Shown piece after piece: positions 27,043-35,269 of a stretch of 64,000 bases of DNA. Every line of letters begins with the position of its first letter. Position 1 is the stretch's first letter. The stretch is from CBDCFL01 sp965216135. GTDB lineage: Bacteria; Pseudomonadota; Alphaproteobacteria; Rhodobacterales; Rhodobacteraceae. The position numbers and the translations under genes are program-made. The DNA is taken from assembly GCA_965216135.1 (NCBI GenBank), contig CBDCFL010000024.1, forward strand, positions 248,001 to 312,000, given 5' to 3'. Below the pieces are notes generated by a model. The model was not told the origin of the DNA and searched no databases. It worked only from the letters and a program-made list of their open reading frames with translations.

Positions 27043-28215
27043 ATGGCGAGACCAACCCTCGATGAAATCTTAGCGGACAACGATGGTCTTGGCCTTTTGG
27101 ACGTGAAGCTGAGTAGTTCAACGGCGACTACGGAAGAAGATCGGATCAGACAGCAGCTCGAAGAGATCAACAGCTTCATCGACAAACATGGACGTATCCC
27201 CGGTGATACCGAACGCCCGTCAGTTTCCGAAAAGAGCCTTCAGCTCCGTTTGAACGCCTTGCAGAACAACGCTCAGCTTACAGGACGACTGGCCGCACTT
27301 GATCGGCATGGTCTCTTCGTCCGGCAAGAGGCGGCCGCGGCACCATCGAGCCTGGATGACATATTTGCGATGGATGACGAGATTCTCTCCACCCCGTCAG
27401 ATGGCATATTTGACTTTAAGCATGCGCGCCCGGCAAAGGCTCGGCCAGACAGGGTTTCCGAACGGAAAATTTGCGAGGATTTTGACCAGTTTAAACCGCT
27501 CTTTGATGGTTGCGCTCAAGCCATCCAGTCCGGCAAGCGCCAGACTCGAAAGTTCGCCAATGAGCAGGAGATTGACGTCGGGCAGTTCTTTATCTTGAAC
27601 GGGGTTCTTGTCTATGTAGCCGAGGTCAATGATCCGCACATCAGAAGCGGCAAAAGAAACGCCCGTCTTCGGGTGATCTTTGACAATGGTACCGAAGGCA
27701 GTAATTTGCTGCGATCTCTGGCCACTGAGCTATACAAAGACCCGAACGGCCGCCGTGTCCTCGACACTGATGCAGGCCCGTTATTTTCGGAAGAGGTTGA
27801 GGACGGCGATGTTCAGACTGGCATGATCTATGTGATCAAGAGCCTGTCCGATGATCCGCGTATCAAGGAGCTGAACGGAACACTGTTCAAGATCGGTTTT
27901 ACATCTGGAAAAATGGAAACGCGCATTCAGAATGCCAAGGATGATCCTACCTTCCTAATGGCTCCGGTGCGACCAGTGAAAACCTATTCGCTTTATAATA
28001 TCGACAAGGTGAAGCTCGAAAACCTTCTGCATCGCTTCTTCGCTGATGCGCGTCTCGACATCGAGATCATGGATCGGTTCGGCAAGCCAGTGAAGCCCAG
28101 AGAGTGGTTCCTCTTGTCAATTGATGTGATTGACGAGGCAATTGCGCGTCTGAAGGATGGCACGATTGTTGACTATATGTTTGATGCAATATCGGGTGTG
28201 ATCGCAAAGAACTAA
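27043..28215 (+). CDS. GIY-YIG nuclease family protein (T5orf172-like C-terminus)
   Basis: A 390-aa protein. The N-terminal 200 residues are helical with no firm family assignment (DRIRQQLEEINSFIDKHGRI). The C-terminal domain GMIYVIKSLSDDPRIKELNG, LFKIGFTSGKMETRIQNAKD and LENLLHRFFADARLDIEIMD carries the (G)-x-IYV ... L-x-KIG-x-T ... R pattern and the E-x2-LH-x-F helix of the GIY-YIG/T5orf172 nucleases. ATG 27043 lies seven bases after the helicase stop. It is intact, while the helicase and methyltransferase of the same unit are broken. Likely the DNA-cleaving effector. Confidence 0.88.
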   Translation: MARPTLDEILADNDGLGLLDVKLSSSTATTEEDRIRQQLEEINSFIDKHGRIPGDTERPSVSEKSLQLRLNALQNNAQLTGRLAALDRHGLFVRQEAAAAPSSLDDIFAMDDEILSTPSDGIFDFKHARPAKARPDRVSERKICEDFDQFKPLFDGCAQAIQSGKRQTRKFANEQEIDVGQFFILNGVLVYVAEVNDPHIRSGKRNARLRVIFDNGTEGSNLLRSLATELYKDPNGRRVLDTDAGPLFSEEVEDGDVQTGMIYVIKSLSDDPRIKELNGTLFKIGFTSGKMETRIQNAKDDPTFLMAPVRPVKTYSLYNIDKVKLENLLHRFFADARLDIEIMDRFGKPVKPREWFLLSIDVIDEAIARLKDGTIVDYMFDAISGVIAKN

Positions 28216-28440
28216 GTCGTAGTACCGTTTATCCACGGTCCAATGTCGGCGGATGCTGTTGTTAGGTATCCAGCCAAGCTGCGTAAGCTTGGACGTCTAT
28301 CATGGGAACTGTGCCACTAGAGCCTCGGATTGAATTTGAGAACGCCGGTGCAATAATCCCTCACTGAAGCGGCCAGAATGTCTGGTTGGCCGGAGTAAAA
28401 CTCCATCAGTGTTATGCTTTCTGTTTTCAGAGGGCGGGGA
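28216..28440. other. Intergenic, probable left end of IS21 element B
   Basis: No gene is seen. It contains short inverted stretches (CGGCCAGAATGTCTGGTTGGCCG near 28370) just ahead of an istA start, consistent with the degenerate end of the IS21 element. The exact terminus could not be fixed. Confidence 0.35.
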
Positions 28441-30090
28441 TGAAGAACGTGGATTTGTACGGTCGGGTACGTCATGCAGTTTTAATTGACGGTATGAGCA
28501 GCCGGGAAGCGGCGCGGGTATTTGGAGTTGATCCACGCACCATCGCCAAGATGTTGGCGTTTTCTTTTCCGCCCGGATACCGGCGCAGCCAACCTGTACG
28601 ACGCCCGAAGTTGGATGCGTTTACCGGGATTATTGATCAGACCCTTGAGGCAGATAAGCTGGTTCCAAAGAAGCAGCGACACACGTCGAAACGGATATTT
28701 GAACGACTGCGTGATGAGCATGACTTTGAAGGCGGCATCACGATTGAGGCTGTGTGAAAAGTCGAATACTTTAAAGAAATCGCTACGCTCGTAGTGGCAA
28801 TGTGCGAAAGTATTGCCTCAGCTCGATCAGAGAGCCCGAAATTTCGAGGATTTTGGCCCCTCTCATATGACTTGCAGAGTTTTCACACGGTCTGGATTGT
28901 GAAGGACTATATCTTCGCGGCCAGGCAGCGTCAGCGGGAGATGTTCGTGCCACTGTCGCATCCGCCGGGCCATGCTCAGGCGGATTTTGGCGAGGCACTC
29001 GCCGTGATTGGCGGTGTCGAACAAAAGATCCACTTTCTGGTGATGGACCTGCCACATTCGGATGCATGTTTTTTGAAGGCGTATCCGGCTGAGACGACGG
29101 AAGCATTCTGTGATGCGCATGTCGCGGCGTTCGCGTTCTTCGGCGGTGTGCCTGTGTCGATCCTTTATGACAATACGCGGATCGCAGTTGCCCGCATTCT
29201 CGGGGATGGGACACGCAAACGGACCCGTGTATTCTCGGAACTGGTGTCGCATTATCTGTTTGAGGGTCGATTTGGCCGTCCCGGCAAGGGGAATGACAAA
29301 GGCAAAGTCGAGGGGATGGTGGGATACACCCGGCGCAACTTCATGGTGCCCAAGCCGCAATTTGCCAGCTTTGATGATCTCAATGCTCATCTGGCTGAAC
29401 AATGCCGCAAGCGCATGGGCGACAAGCTGCGTGGTCACATGGGCACGATAGGCGAACGGTTTGCGCCTGACGCCGAACGGCTCCAACCCTTACCAGCTGT
29501 TCCTTATGACGCCTGCGACAAGCAATCAGTTCGGGTGAGCTCACTGTCCCTCGTGCGCTATCGCGGCAATGATTATTCGGTGCCGACTGCATATGGTCAT
29601 CAAGAGGTTCTGGTCAGGGGCTATGTGCATGAAGTGGTGATTGCCTGCGGGGCTGAGGTCATTGCCCGCCATGTCCGGTCCTGGGAGAAAGAAGATTACA
29701 TCTTCAATCCGCTTCATTACCTGGCACTGATCGAACAGAAGACCAATGCGCTTGATCAGGCAGCCCCGCTGGCTGATTGACAAACTGCCTGAAGCCTTTC
29801 TCATCTTGCGCCGCCTTATGGAGGCCCGGATGGGTAAAAAGGGCAAACGTGAGTTCGTTCAGGTTCTGCGACTGCTGGAGATCTTCCAGATCGCGGATGT
29901 TGAAGCCGGGATACAGAGTGCTCTCGAACGCGGCACAATTGGCTTTGATGCGGTGAAGCATTTGGTGCTGTGCCGGATCGAACGCAGACCTTCCCGGCTG
30001 GATATGACGGTTTATCCCTACCTCCCGAAAGCCCATGTCGCGGTCACATCCCCAGGCGACTACATGGCGCTGTTGTCAGGGGACCGGTGA
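28441..30090 (+). pseudogene. istA: IS21 element B transposase, interrupted
   Basis: Starts MKNVDLYGRVRHAVLIDGMS with an HTH (SSREAARVFGVDPRTIAKML) and a conserved FERLRDEHDFEGGITI. Here a 149-bp element is inserted (4-bp GATT repeats). The frame resumes VKDYIFAARQRQREMFVPLS, then HAQADFGEALAVIGG (first Asp), ILYDNTRIAV (second Asp) and KGKVEGMVGYTRRNFM (Glu). Near 29778 a one-base gain shifts the last part (KLPEAFLILRRLMEARMGKK ... ALLSGDR), which overlaps istB. Two lesions make it inactive. Confidence 0.88.
28746..28894. repeat. 149-bp MITE-like element with IS1182-type ends
   Basis: GAGGCTGTGTGAAAAGTC at the left and the reverse complement of CAGACCGTGTGAAAACTC at the right form an 18-bp imperfect inverted repeat. 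GATT is duplicated on both sides (28742-28745, 28895-28898). Non-coding. The ends resemble those of IS1182-type elements. Removing it restores istA in frame. Confidence 0.75.
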
Positions 30091-30431
30091 TGACGGATAC
30101 ACCTCAACTGTTGCTGGCCCATCATCTGAAGAGCCTGCGTCTGCCGACTTTCCTGCGTGAGTATGACAAGGTCGCCAAACAATGCGCGGCGGAAGGCATC
30201 GATCATTCCCGCTACCTTTTGCGCCTCGCCGAACTGGAGCTCATCGACCGGGAGCGACGCATGGTGGAACGGCGGATCAAGGCTGCAAAGTTCCCGGCCG
30301 TCAAAAGTCTCGACAGCTTTGACTTCAAGGCCATGCCCTCGTTGAACAAGATGCTGGTGATGGAGTTGGCGCGCTGTGATTACATCAGCCGCAATGAGAA
30401 CATCATCGCCGTGGGAAACGGGAGTATCTGA
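30090..30431 (+). pseudogene. istB: IS21 element B IstB, N-terminal third
   Basis: Begins MTDTPQLLLAHHLKSLRLPT and runs through the N-terminal helical domain (FDFKAMPSLNKMLVMELARC) to NENIIAVGNGSI. It is cut just before the expected Walker A (G-x-G-K-T) by the IS256 at about 30420. The start overlaps the istA stop (TGATG). No ATPase core remains. Confidence 0.88.
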
Positions 30432-31753
30432 AACTCTGTGTATGGCGCTCAGCGCATGCAGTTAAAACGGGTTATTTGTTGAACCGTTCCGGGTAGAGAA
30501 TAGCGAACTGGTTTCGGGCGGCAACCCATTCTCTGACGCAGCGACCCGCCTTTTCGAAATTGCGGATGGCCAGATAGATCAGCTTGGTGGCGGCGGCATC
30601 GGTTGGAAAGCTGCCCGGGTTTTGGTGGTTTTCCGGATCACCCGGTTCAGGCTTTCGATGGCGTTGGTGGTGTAGATGATCTTGCGCACCGCTGGCGGGA
30701 AGGCAAAGACCTGGATGACCTCCTGCCATGCTCGCCGCCAGCTTGGGGCGATTGAAGGATATTTGTCGCCCCATTCGGCTTCAAAATCATCAAGGGCTTT
30801 GGCGGCTTCCCCGTCATCTACGGCCTGATAAATCAGCTTCAGATCTTTGGCGACAGCCTTGCGATCCTTCCAGCCGCAGAAGTTCAGGGAATGGCGCACA
30901 AGGTGCACGATACAGGTTTGAACCGTCGTATCGGGGAAAGCTGCGTTGATGGCGTCAGGGAAGCCCTTGAGGCCATCAACGACGGCAATCAGGATATCCT
31001 CCAGGCCCCTGTTCTTCAGATTATTCATGATCGACAGCCAGAATTTGGCTCCCTCGTTGTCGGCAATCCAAAGCCCCAGAACCTCACGTTCACCCTCAGG
31101 GGTGACGCCCAGAGCCACATAAACGGCCTTGTTCTTAACCTGGCGGCTTTCCGCATCGCGGATTTTGACCCGCAGGGCATCTAGGAAAACGATGGGATAG
31201 ACCGGCTCCAAAGCCCGGTTTTGCCAGTCTGAAACCTCCTCCAGAACCGCATCGGTGACACGGCTGATCAGATCGGCAGAAACGCGCAGGCCATAAACCT
31301 CTTCAAGATGGGCGCGGATATCGCGGGTGGACAGACCCGCCGCATAAAGCCCGATGATCTTGTCATCCATCCCGTCGATCCGGGTCTGGCCTTTCTGGAT
31401 CAACTCCGGCTCGAAACTTCCGTCCCTGTCACGCGGGATGTCAATTGGCACTGCGCCGTCATTGCCCTTCAGCACCTTGCGCGCCGCCCCATTGCGTCGG
31501 TTGGATTGCTGGCTTGCAGGCTCACCATGCGGTTCATAGCCCAGATGCTCGGTAAGTTCAGCGCCCAGCATTCGTTCCATCAGCCGAACCTTGAGTTCCT
31601 TCATCAGGCCCTTGTCGCCGAGCAAATCCTCAGGCCGTTCAACGCCGCTAAGCAGCTCGTCCAGTAGTTCCCTGGAAATCGTCATTGTCGTCATGCTCCT
31701 TCAGTTTGGAAGCATGGGCCAAATCAGTCATACACAGAAGGACGGACACTCTC
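30420..31753. mobile_element. IS256-family element B
   Basis: Ends share CTCTGTGTATGG / TTCTGTGTATGA in inverse orientation. No target duplication is visible, and istB does not continue on the right, so the flank was lost by deletion or recombination. The transposase gene is frameshifted. Confidence 0.75.
30472..31694 (-). pseudogene. IS256-family transposase B, frameshifted
   Basis: Mutator-type transposase with NRRNGAARKVLKGNDGAVPI, YPIVFLDALRVKIRDAESRQ (D), ILIAVVDGLKGFPDAINAAF (D), CIVHLVRHSLNFCGWKDRK and RKIIYTTNAIESLNRVIRKT (E). Near 30609 one base is missing in a G run, so the first frame ends at 30579 (AAFQPMPPPPS). The proper C-terminus (SFPTDAAATKLIYLAIRNFE ... FAILYPERFNK) lies in the -1 frame and ends at 30472. 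The full product would be about 407 aa. Starts MTTMTISRELL at 31694 or MTISRELL at 31685. Confidence 0.88.
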
Positions 31754-32047
31754 ATTATCCATCGCATTCTCGATACTCCATACAAACACGTGCCGAGGCC
31801 GTTTCATTTCGAAATCTGGACCAACGGCATCTTTTCGGACTCCGCGTTAAGTTGGCTGAAAAAACAACCTATGTCCTGCGATGGATACACCGTCGGCTGG
31901 AAAGACGGCGCAGAGCTAAAGCTCTACGCTGACCGGGCCAGCAACAGCTCACTGCGATCCATGTTGAACGAGCACTACTTCAGGAATCCGATGACTTCTG
32001 TAATATCTGCCAAGAATACAGACGAACTGGCACTCCCATCCACATAG
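31754..32047 (+). pseudogene. C-terminal fragment of an unidentified protein
   Basis: Right of the IS256 a low-GC frame reads RPFHFEIWTNGIFSDSALSW, LKKQPMSCDGYTVGWKDGAE and SNSSLRSMLNEHYFRNPMTS, then stops at 32047. The start is missing. The pattern F-x-W-T-x-G-x-F-x-x-x-A-L ... W-K-D-G ... L-x-x-H-Y-F reminds me of the tails of some restriction-endonuclease-type proteins, but I cannot name a family. It sits in a defence-rich, IS-riddled stretch. Confidence 0.35.
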
Positions 32048-32086
32048 GTGTTTCCAATCTTCGATCACCAAAGCTGATTTGCTCAC

Positions 32087-32604
32087 CTACGAGTCGGCGA
32101 TCATAAGTCTGCTCTGTTGGAGTGTAGGTCCCTGATCTACTGATATCGCCTCACAGCGACGGCAGGCCATACGCGGTCGGGTGATTTTGTTCACCACAAA
32201 GCGGCCCGGGATGTATTCCAGCTCTTCGGTAATATCTTCGCCCGGCTTTGAGAGATCGCCACCGCACTCAGGGCAATCCTCGCCAACAGACAAACCTGCT
32301 CGATACGTTCCAGATGATCGGGCAGCGGTTTGCGCCTTGGCTTTTCCTTCAGCTCTATCGGTTCAGCAGGCGCGGTTTCTGCGGCCTTTACCGCCGCCTC
32401 TGCAATCTCTTCATTCTCGGCAAACAATTGCAGTTGATCCATGCCCTCGGATTTGGATCCGAAACGGTGCCGGTTTGCCCCGTGTAGCTGATGCTGAAGC
32501 TTCTCGATCATCAGCGCCTGTGCCTTCACCTCTGACGCTAAAAGCTCGGTGACACGCCGTAGTTCAACGGGGTCTTCTGGCAGGTTATCAAGGGCGTTCA
32601 ACAT
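32087..32604 (-). pseudogene. tnpC: IS66-family transposase TnpC, N-terminal fragment
   Basis: Starts MLNALDNLPEDPVELRRVTE with the coiled coil (ASEVKAQALMIEKLQHQLHG) and the NRHRFGSKSEGMDQLQLF signature of IS66 TnpC. After ERIEQV a frameshift near 32285 leads into SVGEDCPECGGDLSKPGEDI, the zinc-binding part (CPECGG ... CRRCE). It is truncated near 32140, so the catalytic DDE domain is absent. Not linked to the tnpAB pair at 12617. Confidence 0.85.
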
Positions 32605-32670
32605 GGCTATTCTATACAGAATTGCGCCCTGAATGTGAATCCATAAACGCCTGTATTATACCAGCGGCAT

Positions 32671-33738
32671 TTAACATTGACCGATATGGGCCCATTTTCG
32701 CATTCCGATTGATGTGATGGTTTCGGGCTGTGCGATGAGCTTTTTCCAAGCTTCGCATCCAGCATCGACGATGGCATTGTAGTCTTCGAACACGCGGTTG
32801 GAGAGCCAATTGGCGCGCAAGTACTGCCAGATATTTTCCACCGGGTTCAGTTCCGGAGCGCGCGATGGCAGCAGGATGATGGTGAGGTTCTTCGGGACTT
32901 TGAGTTTGCCGGTGGTGTGCCATCCGGCCCGATCCATCAGCACAACCGCATGGGCCTTTCGGGCGACGTGGCGGCTGATCTCGTCGAGATGCATCTGCAT
33001 GGCTTGCGCGTCCGCCCAAGGCAGCATGAGCGCCGCCCCCTTGCCGTGAGCCGGACAGATGGCGCCGAACAGATAGGCGTTGTGATAGCGCTGATCGGCC
33101 GGCTGGCGGGGGCGCGTGCCCTTTCTCGCCCACAGGCGCGTCAGGCCATTCTTCTGGCCAAGGCGTGCTTCGTCCTGGAACCAGATCTCCACCGGCGTTC
33201 CCGCTGGCAGGTCAGCTATATGCACCTGGAGCGTGTCGGCGAAGTTTTTTTTAAACACCTCGATGATCCGCTTATCCTGCCTGGGATGCTGCGGGCGGGC
33301 GCTGATATGGGCAAAGCCCAGTTCGCCAAGCAGTCTGGATATCCCGCGCTCGGAATAGATGACGCCAAAGCGCGCCTCGATCACCCGCTTCAGGTCGATC
33401 CGCCGCCAGCGGACAACCCCGTCCACCGCCGGATCGGGGCCGGTCTCGACAATCTCGCCAAGTTCTTTCATCTGGACATCGCTCAGGTAGCGCGTCCGGC
33501 CCGCGCCCTTGCGGTTGGTGAGGCCATCCGGTCCCTCTTCGTTGAACCGGTGAACCCAGTCCCGCAGGGTTTGGCGATCCATCCCACCGATCCTTGCGGC
33601 CTCTCCACGGCTCATGCCATCGTAGACCGCCGCAAGAGACAACAGACGGCGGCTCTGCCGGGCATCCTTGCAACGGCTGGCGAGTTTACGAAGGTGGCGG
33701 GCATCAAAGTCGCGACGAAGCGGAACACTGGCTGGCAT
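32671..33738 (-). CDS. IS630-family transposase, copy 3
   Basis: A 355-aa transposase differing from copy 2 by single substitutions (MSRGEAARIG; EVFKKNFADTL where copy 2 has EAFKKNFADTL). The DDE residues are present in WFQDEARLGQ, LMDRAGWH and LNPVENIWQYL. The ribosome site GGAGGATCGCC precedes the start at 33738. The close similarity of the three copies points to recent movement. Probably active. Confidence 0.95.
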   Translation of the reverse strand: MPASVPLRRDFDARHLRKLASRCKDARQSRRLLSLAAVYDGMSRGEAARIGGMDRQTLRDWVHRFNEEGPDGLTNRKGAGRTRYLSDVQMKELGEIVETGPDPAVDGVVRWRRIDLKRVIEARFGVIYSERGISRLLGELGFAHISARPQHPRQDKRIIEVFKKNFADTLQVHIADLPAGTPVEIWFQDEARLGQKNGLTRLWARKGTRPRQPADQRYHNAYLFGAICPAHGKGAALMLPWADAQAMQMHLDEISRHVARKAHAVVLMDRAGWHTTGKLKVPKNLTIILLPSRAPELNPVENIWQYLRANWLSNRVFEDYNAIVDAGCEAWKKLIAQPETITSIGMRKWAHIGQC

Positions 33739-33761
33739 GGCGATCCTCCTTTGCCAACCTT

Positions 33762-33800
33762 GAATCAGATCAAAACCGATTTGGGAATCCCCACAGAGTC
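33762..33800. promoter_or_regulatory. Triple GANTC cluster upstream of IS630-A transposase (copy 3)
   Basis: Same three sites as in copies 1 and 2, between the transposase start and the IS terminus. Confidence 0.45.
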
Positions 33801-33820
33801 AGAAATTGATGCCGTTGGTA

Positions 33821-34189
33821 TTATCCCGCCGCGAGAGCGTCCGATGGCTTGGCTTTGAGTCCCCCTTTTGCGCCCTGACCGTGTCGGTGGACTTTGACGA
33901 TACTACCGTCGATCATCGTGTATTCGAAGTCTGCATCTTCGGCTAAAACCCTGAACATACGATAGAAAGCGTCGGCCCTCACCCACCTTCGGAAGCGCTT
34001 GAACACGCTGTTCCAGCGCCCGAACTCTTCCGGCAGGTCGCGCCAGGGGCATCCGGTCCGCGAGATCCAGAGAACTGCCTCGACAAACCGGCGCGGGTCA
34101 GGGCCGGTGCGACCGGGGTCGCATTCCCGGCCAAGGCAGTGCGGTGCGATGACAGCCCATTGGGCGTCGGTCAGAACTGTGCGGATCAA
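33821..34189 (-). pseudogene. IS5-family (IS427-type) transposase fragment
   Basis: Starts MIRTVLTDAQWAVIAPHCLG and includes FVEAVLWISRTGCPWRDLPE, FGRWNSVFKRFRRWVRADAF and YTMIDGSIVKVHRHGQGAKG, the N-terminal half (OrfA) of IS427-type transposases with the first catalytic Asp (MIDGS). The IS630 copy 3 cuts it after SDALAAG. The upstream leader to about 34246 ends in GGGAATCCC, the likely IS end. No second half is found in the window. Confidence 0.88.
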
Positions 34190-34215
34190 GGCTGCTCTCC
34201 TCTGTTTGCAACCTT

Positions 34216-34243
34216 GAATCAGTCATCAGCCGATTTGGGAATC
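34216..34243. promoter_or_regulatory. Paired GANTC sites upstream of IS5 fragment
   Basis: GAATC at 34216 and 34239, 23 bases apart, embedded in a leader (AACCTTGAATCAG ... CCGATTTGGGAATCCC) that is almost the same as the leader of the unrelated IS630-A transposase. Confidence 0.45.
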
Positions 34244-34246
34244 CCT

Positions 34247-35251
34247 AAACGTCAACAAGCCCTAGTTCGCACCAGAAAATCAACACGAATTTCTGACAGT
34301 GTCTTACAAGAAACTTTGACTAACATTCCCGAATTCGGCCATAAAAACGGTTTTGTTCAAGCTTGTGACTTCATCGCGCAAAATATGCCAATTGCACCGT
34401 CAATCGACAATTTCCTTCATACGCATTCCGCTGACGAAGCCATTGTAAAAGTGGGGAAACTTTTGATCGCGAGAAGCATACTTCTTGCAGAAAAAGAAAG
34501 CACCCTGATCGTCAAGGATCGTTTAAATGACGATAGGATAGATTTTGCGCGCGGATTGAAATTTTCAGAGGGTGCGGAAGTTCCACCTCCCAATAGCTCA
34601 TGGTTAGGCGAGTACTTTAGGATTCTTGTGGCCGGTAGCAGTTTTGATGATTTCATCGGATCTATTGAGAAAGTCACGTTCGTCTCGTTCAATTATGACC
34701 GGTGCATCGAACAATATCTTCTGTATGCAGCGCGCCAATATTTTGCGGTTTCAAATGAAGCGCTATCCGATGTCGCAGAAAAAATAAGGGTAATTCATCC
34801 ACACGGCTCGGTTGGCAGTTTGTCGGTAAGCTCGGGAATTATAAGGGGTTTCGGAGACGACTTGGACTCTAGTGAGCTTCCTAATGTCGCAAAGCAAATC
34901 AAAACATTCACAGAAGGAAACACCGATAGCAATCTAAACGATGACATTCACGAAGCATTTGAGGCCTGTAATGTTGTGATATTCTTAGGATTCTCGTATC
35001 TGCCGTTAAACATGAAGCTTTTGACCGGTAGCAACCACTATGAAATACCTCACATAATCGGAACTTCACTTGGAATTTCCGCCAATTCAAGCGGGATTAT
35101 TGAAAATGAATTATTTGAGTATTTGATGGCGGGCGATCCCTTTCTTGATCCAGAAGAAATGAGCGAACAAAGGCAGCCATGGCTGTCACCCGTTACCTGT
35201 AGGGCGCTATTTGACCAATACAATCGATTCTTGCTCGGCAGTAGCGCGTAG
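34247..35251 (+). pseudogene. SIR2-like protein, N-terminally truncated
   Basis: A low-GC frame without its own start, running from the IS5 end to 35251. FVSFNYDRCIEQYLLYAARQ, VIHPHGSVGSL and CNVVIFLGFSYLPLNMKLLT form the N-Y-D-R ... H-x-H-G-S-x-G ... F-L-G-F-x-x-x-x-x-N pattern of SIR2-like NAD-degrading domains found in anti-phage proteins. The first part, with the G-A-G-x-S nucleotide loop, is gone, so it cannot be active. Base composition differs sharply from the chromosomal genes that follow. Probably a further remnant of the defence region. Confidence 0.7.
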
Positions 35252-35269
35252 GCTACCCCCCCGCACCCC

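Larger units (their letters stand above)
28441..30431. mobile_element. IS21-family element B, truncated
   Basis: istA (interrupted by a 149-bp miniature element and frameshifted), then the first third of istB, cut by an IS256 at about 30420. The right end is missing. Unrelated in sequence to IS21 element A. Confidence 0.85.
32659..33820. mobile_element. IS630 family, element A, copy 3 (intact)
   Basis: 1162 bp, ends TACCAGCGGCAT and ATGCCGTTGGTA, with TTA on each side (32656-32658, 33821-33823). It separates the IS66 debris from an IS5 fragment. Confidence 0.95.

Noticed and set aside
12617..32604. IS66 tnpAB (12.6 kb) and tnpC (32.1 kb) as ends of one large composite element
   Set aside because: The tnpC fragment lacks tnpB next to it and no matching outer ends or target repeats were seen; more likely two separate remnants.
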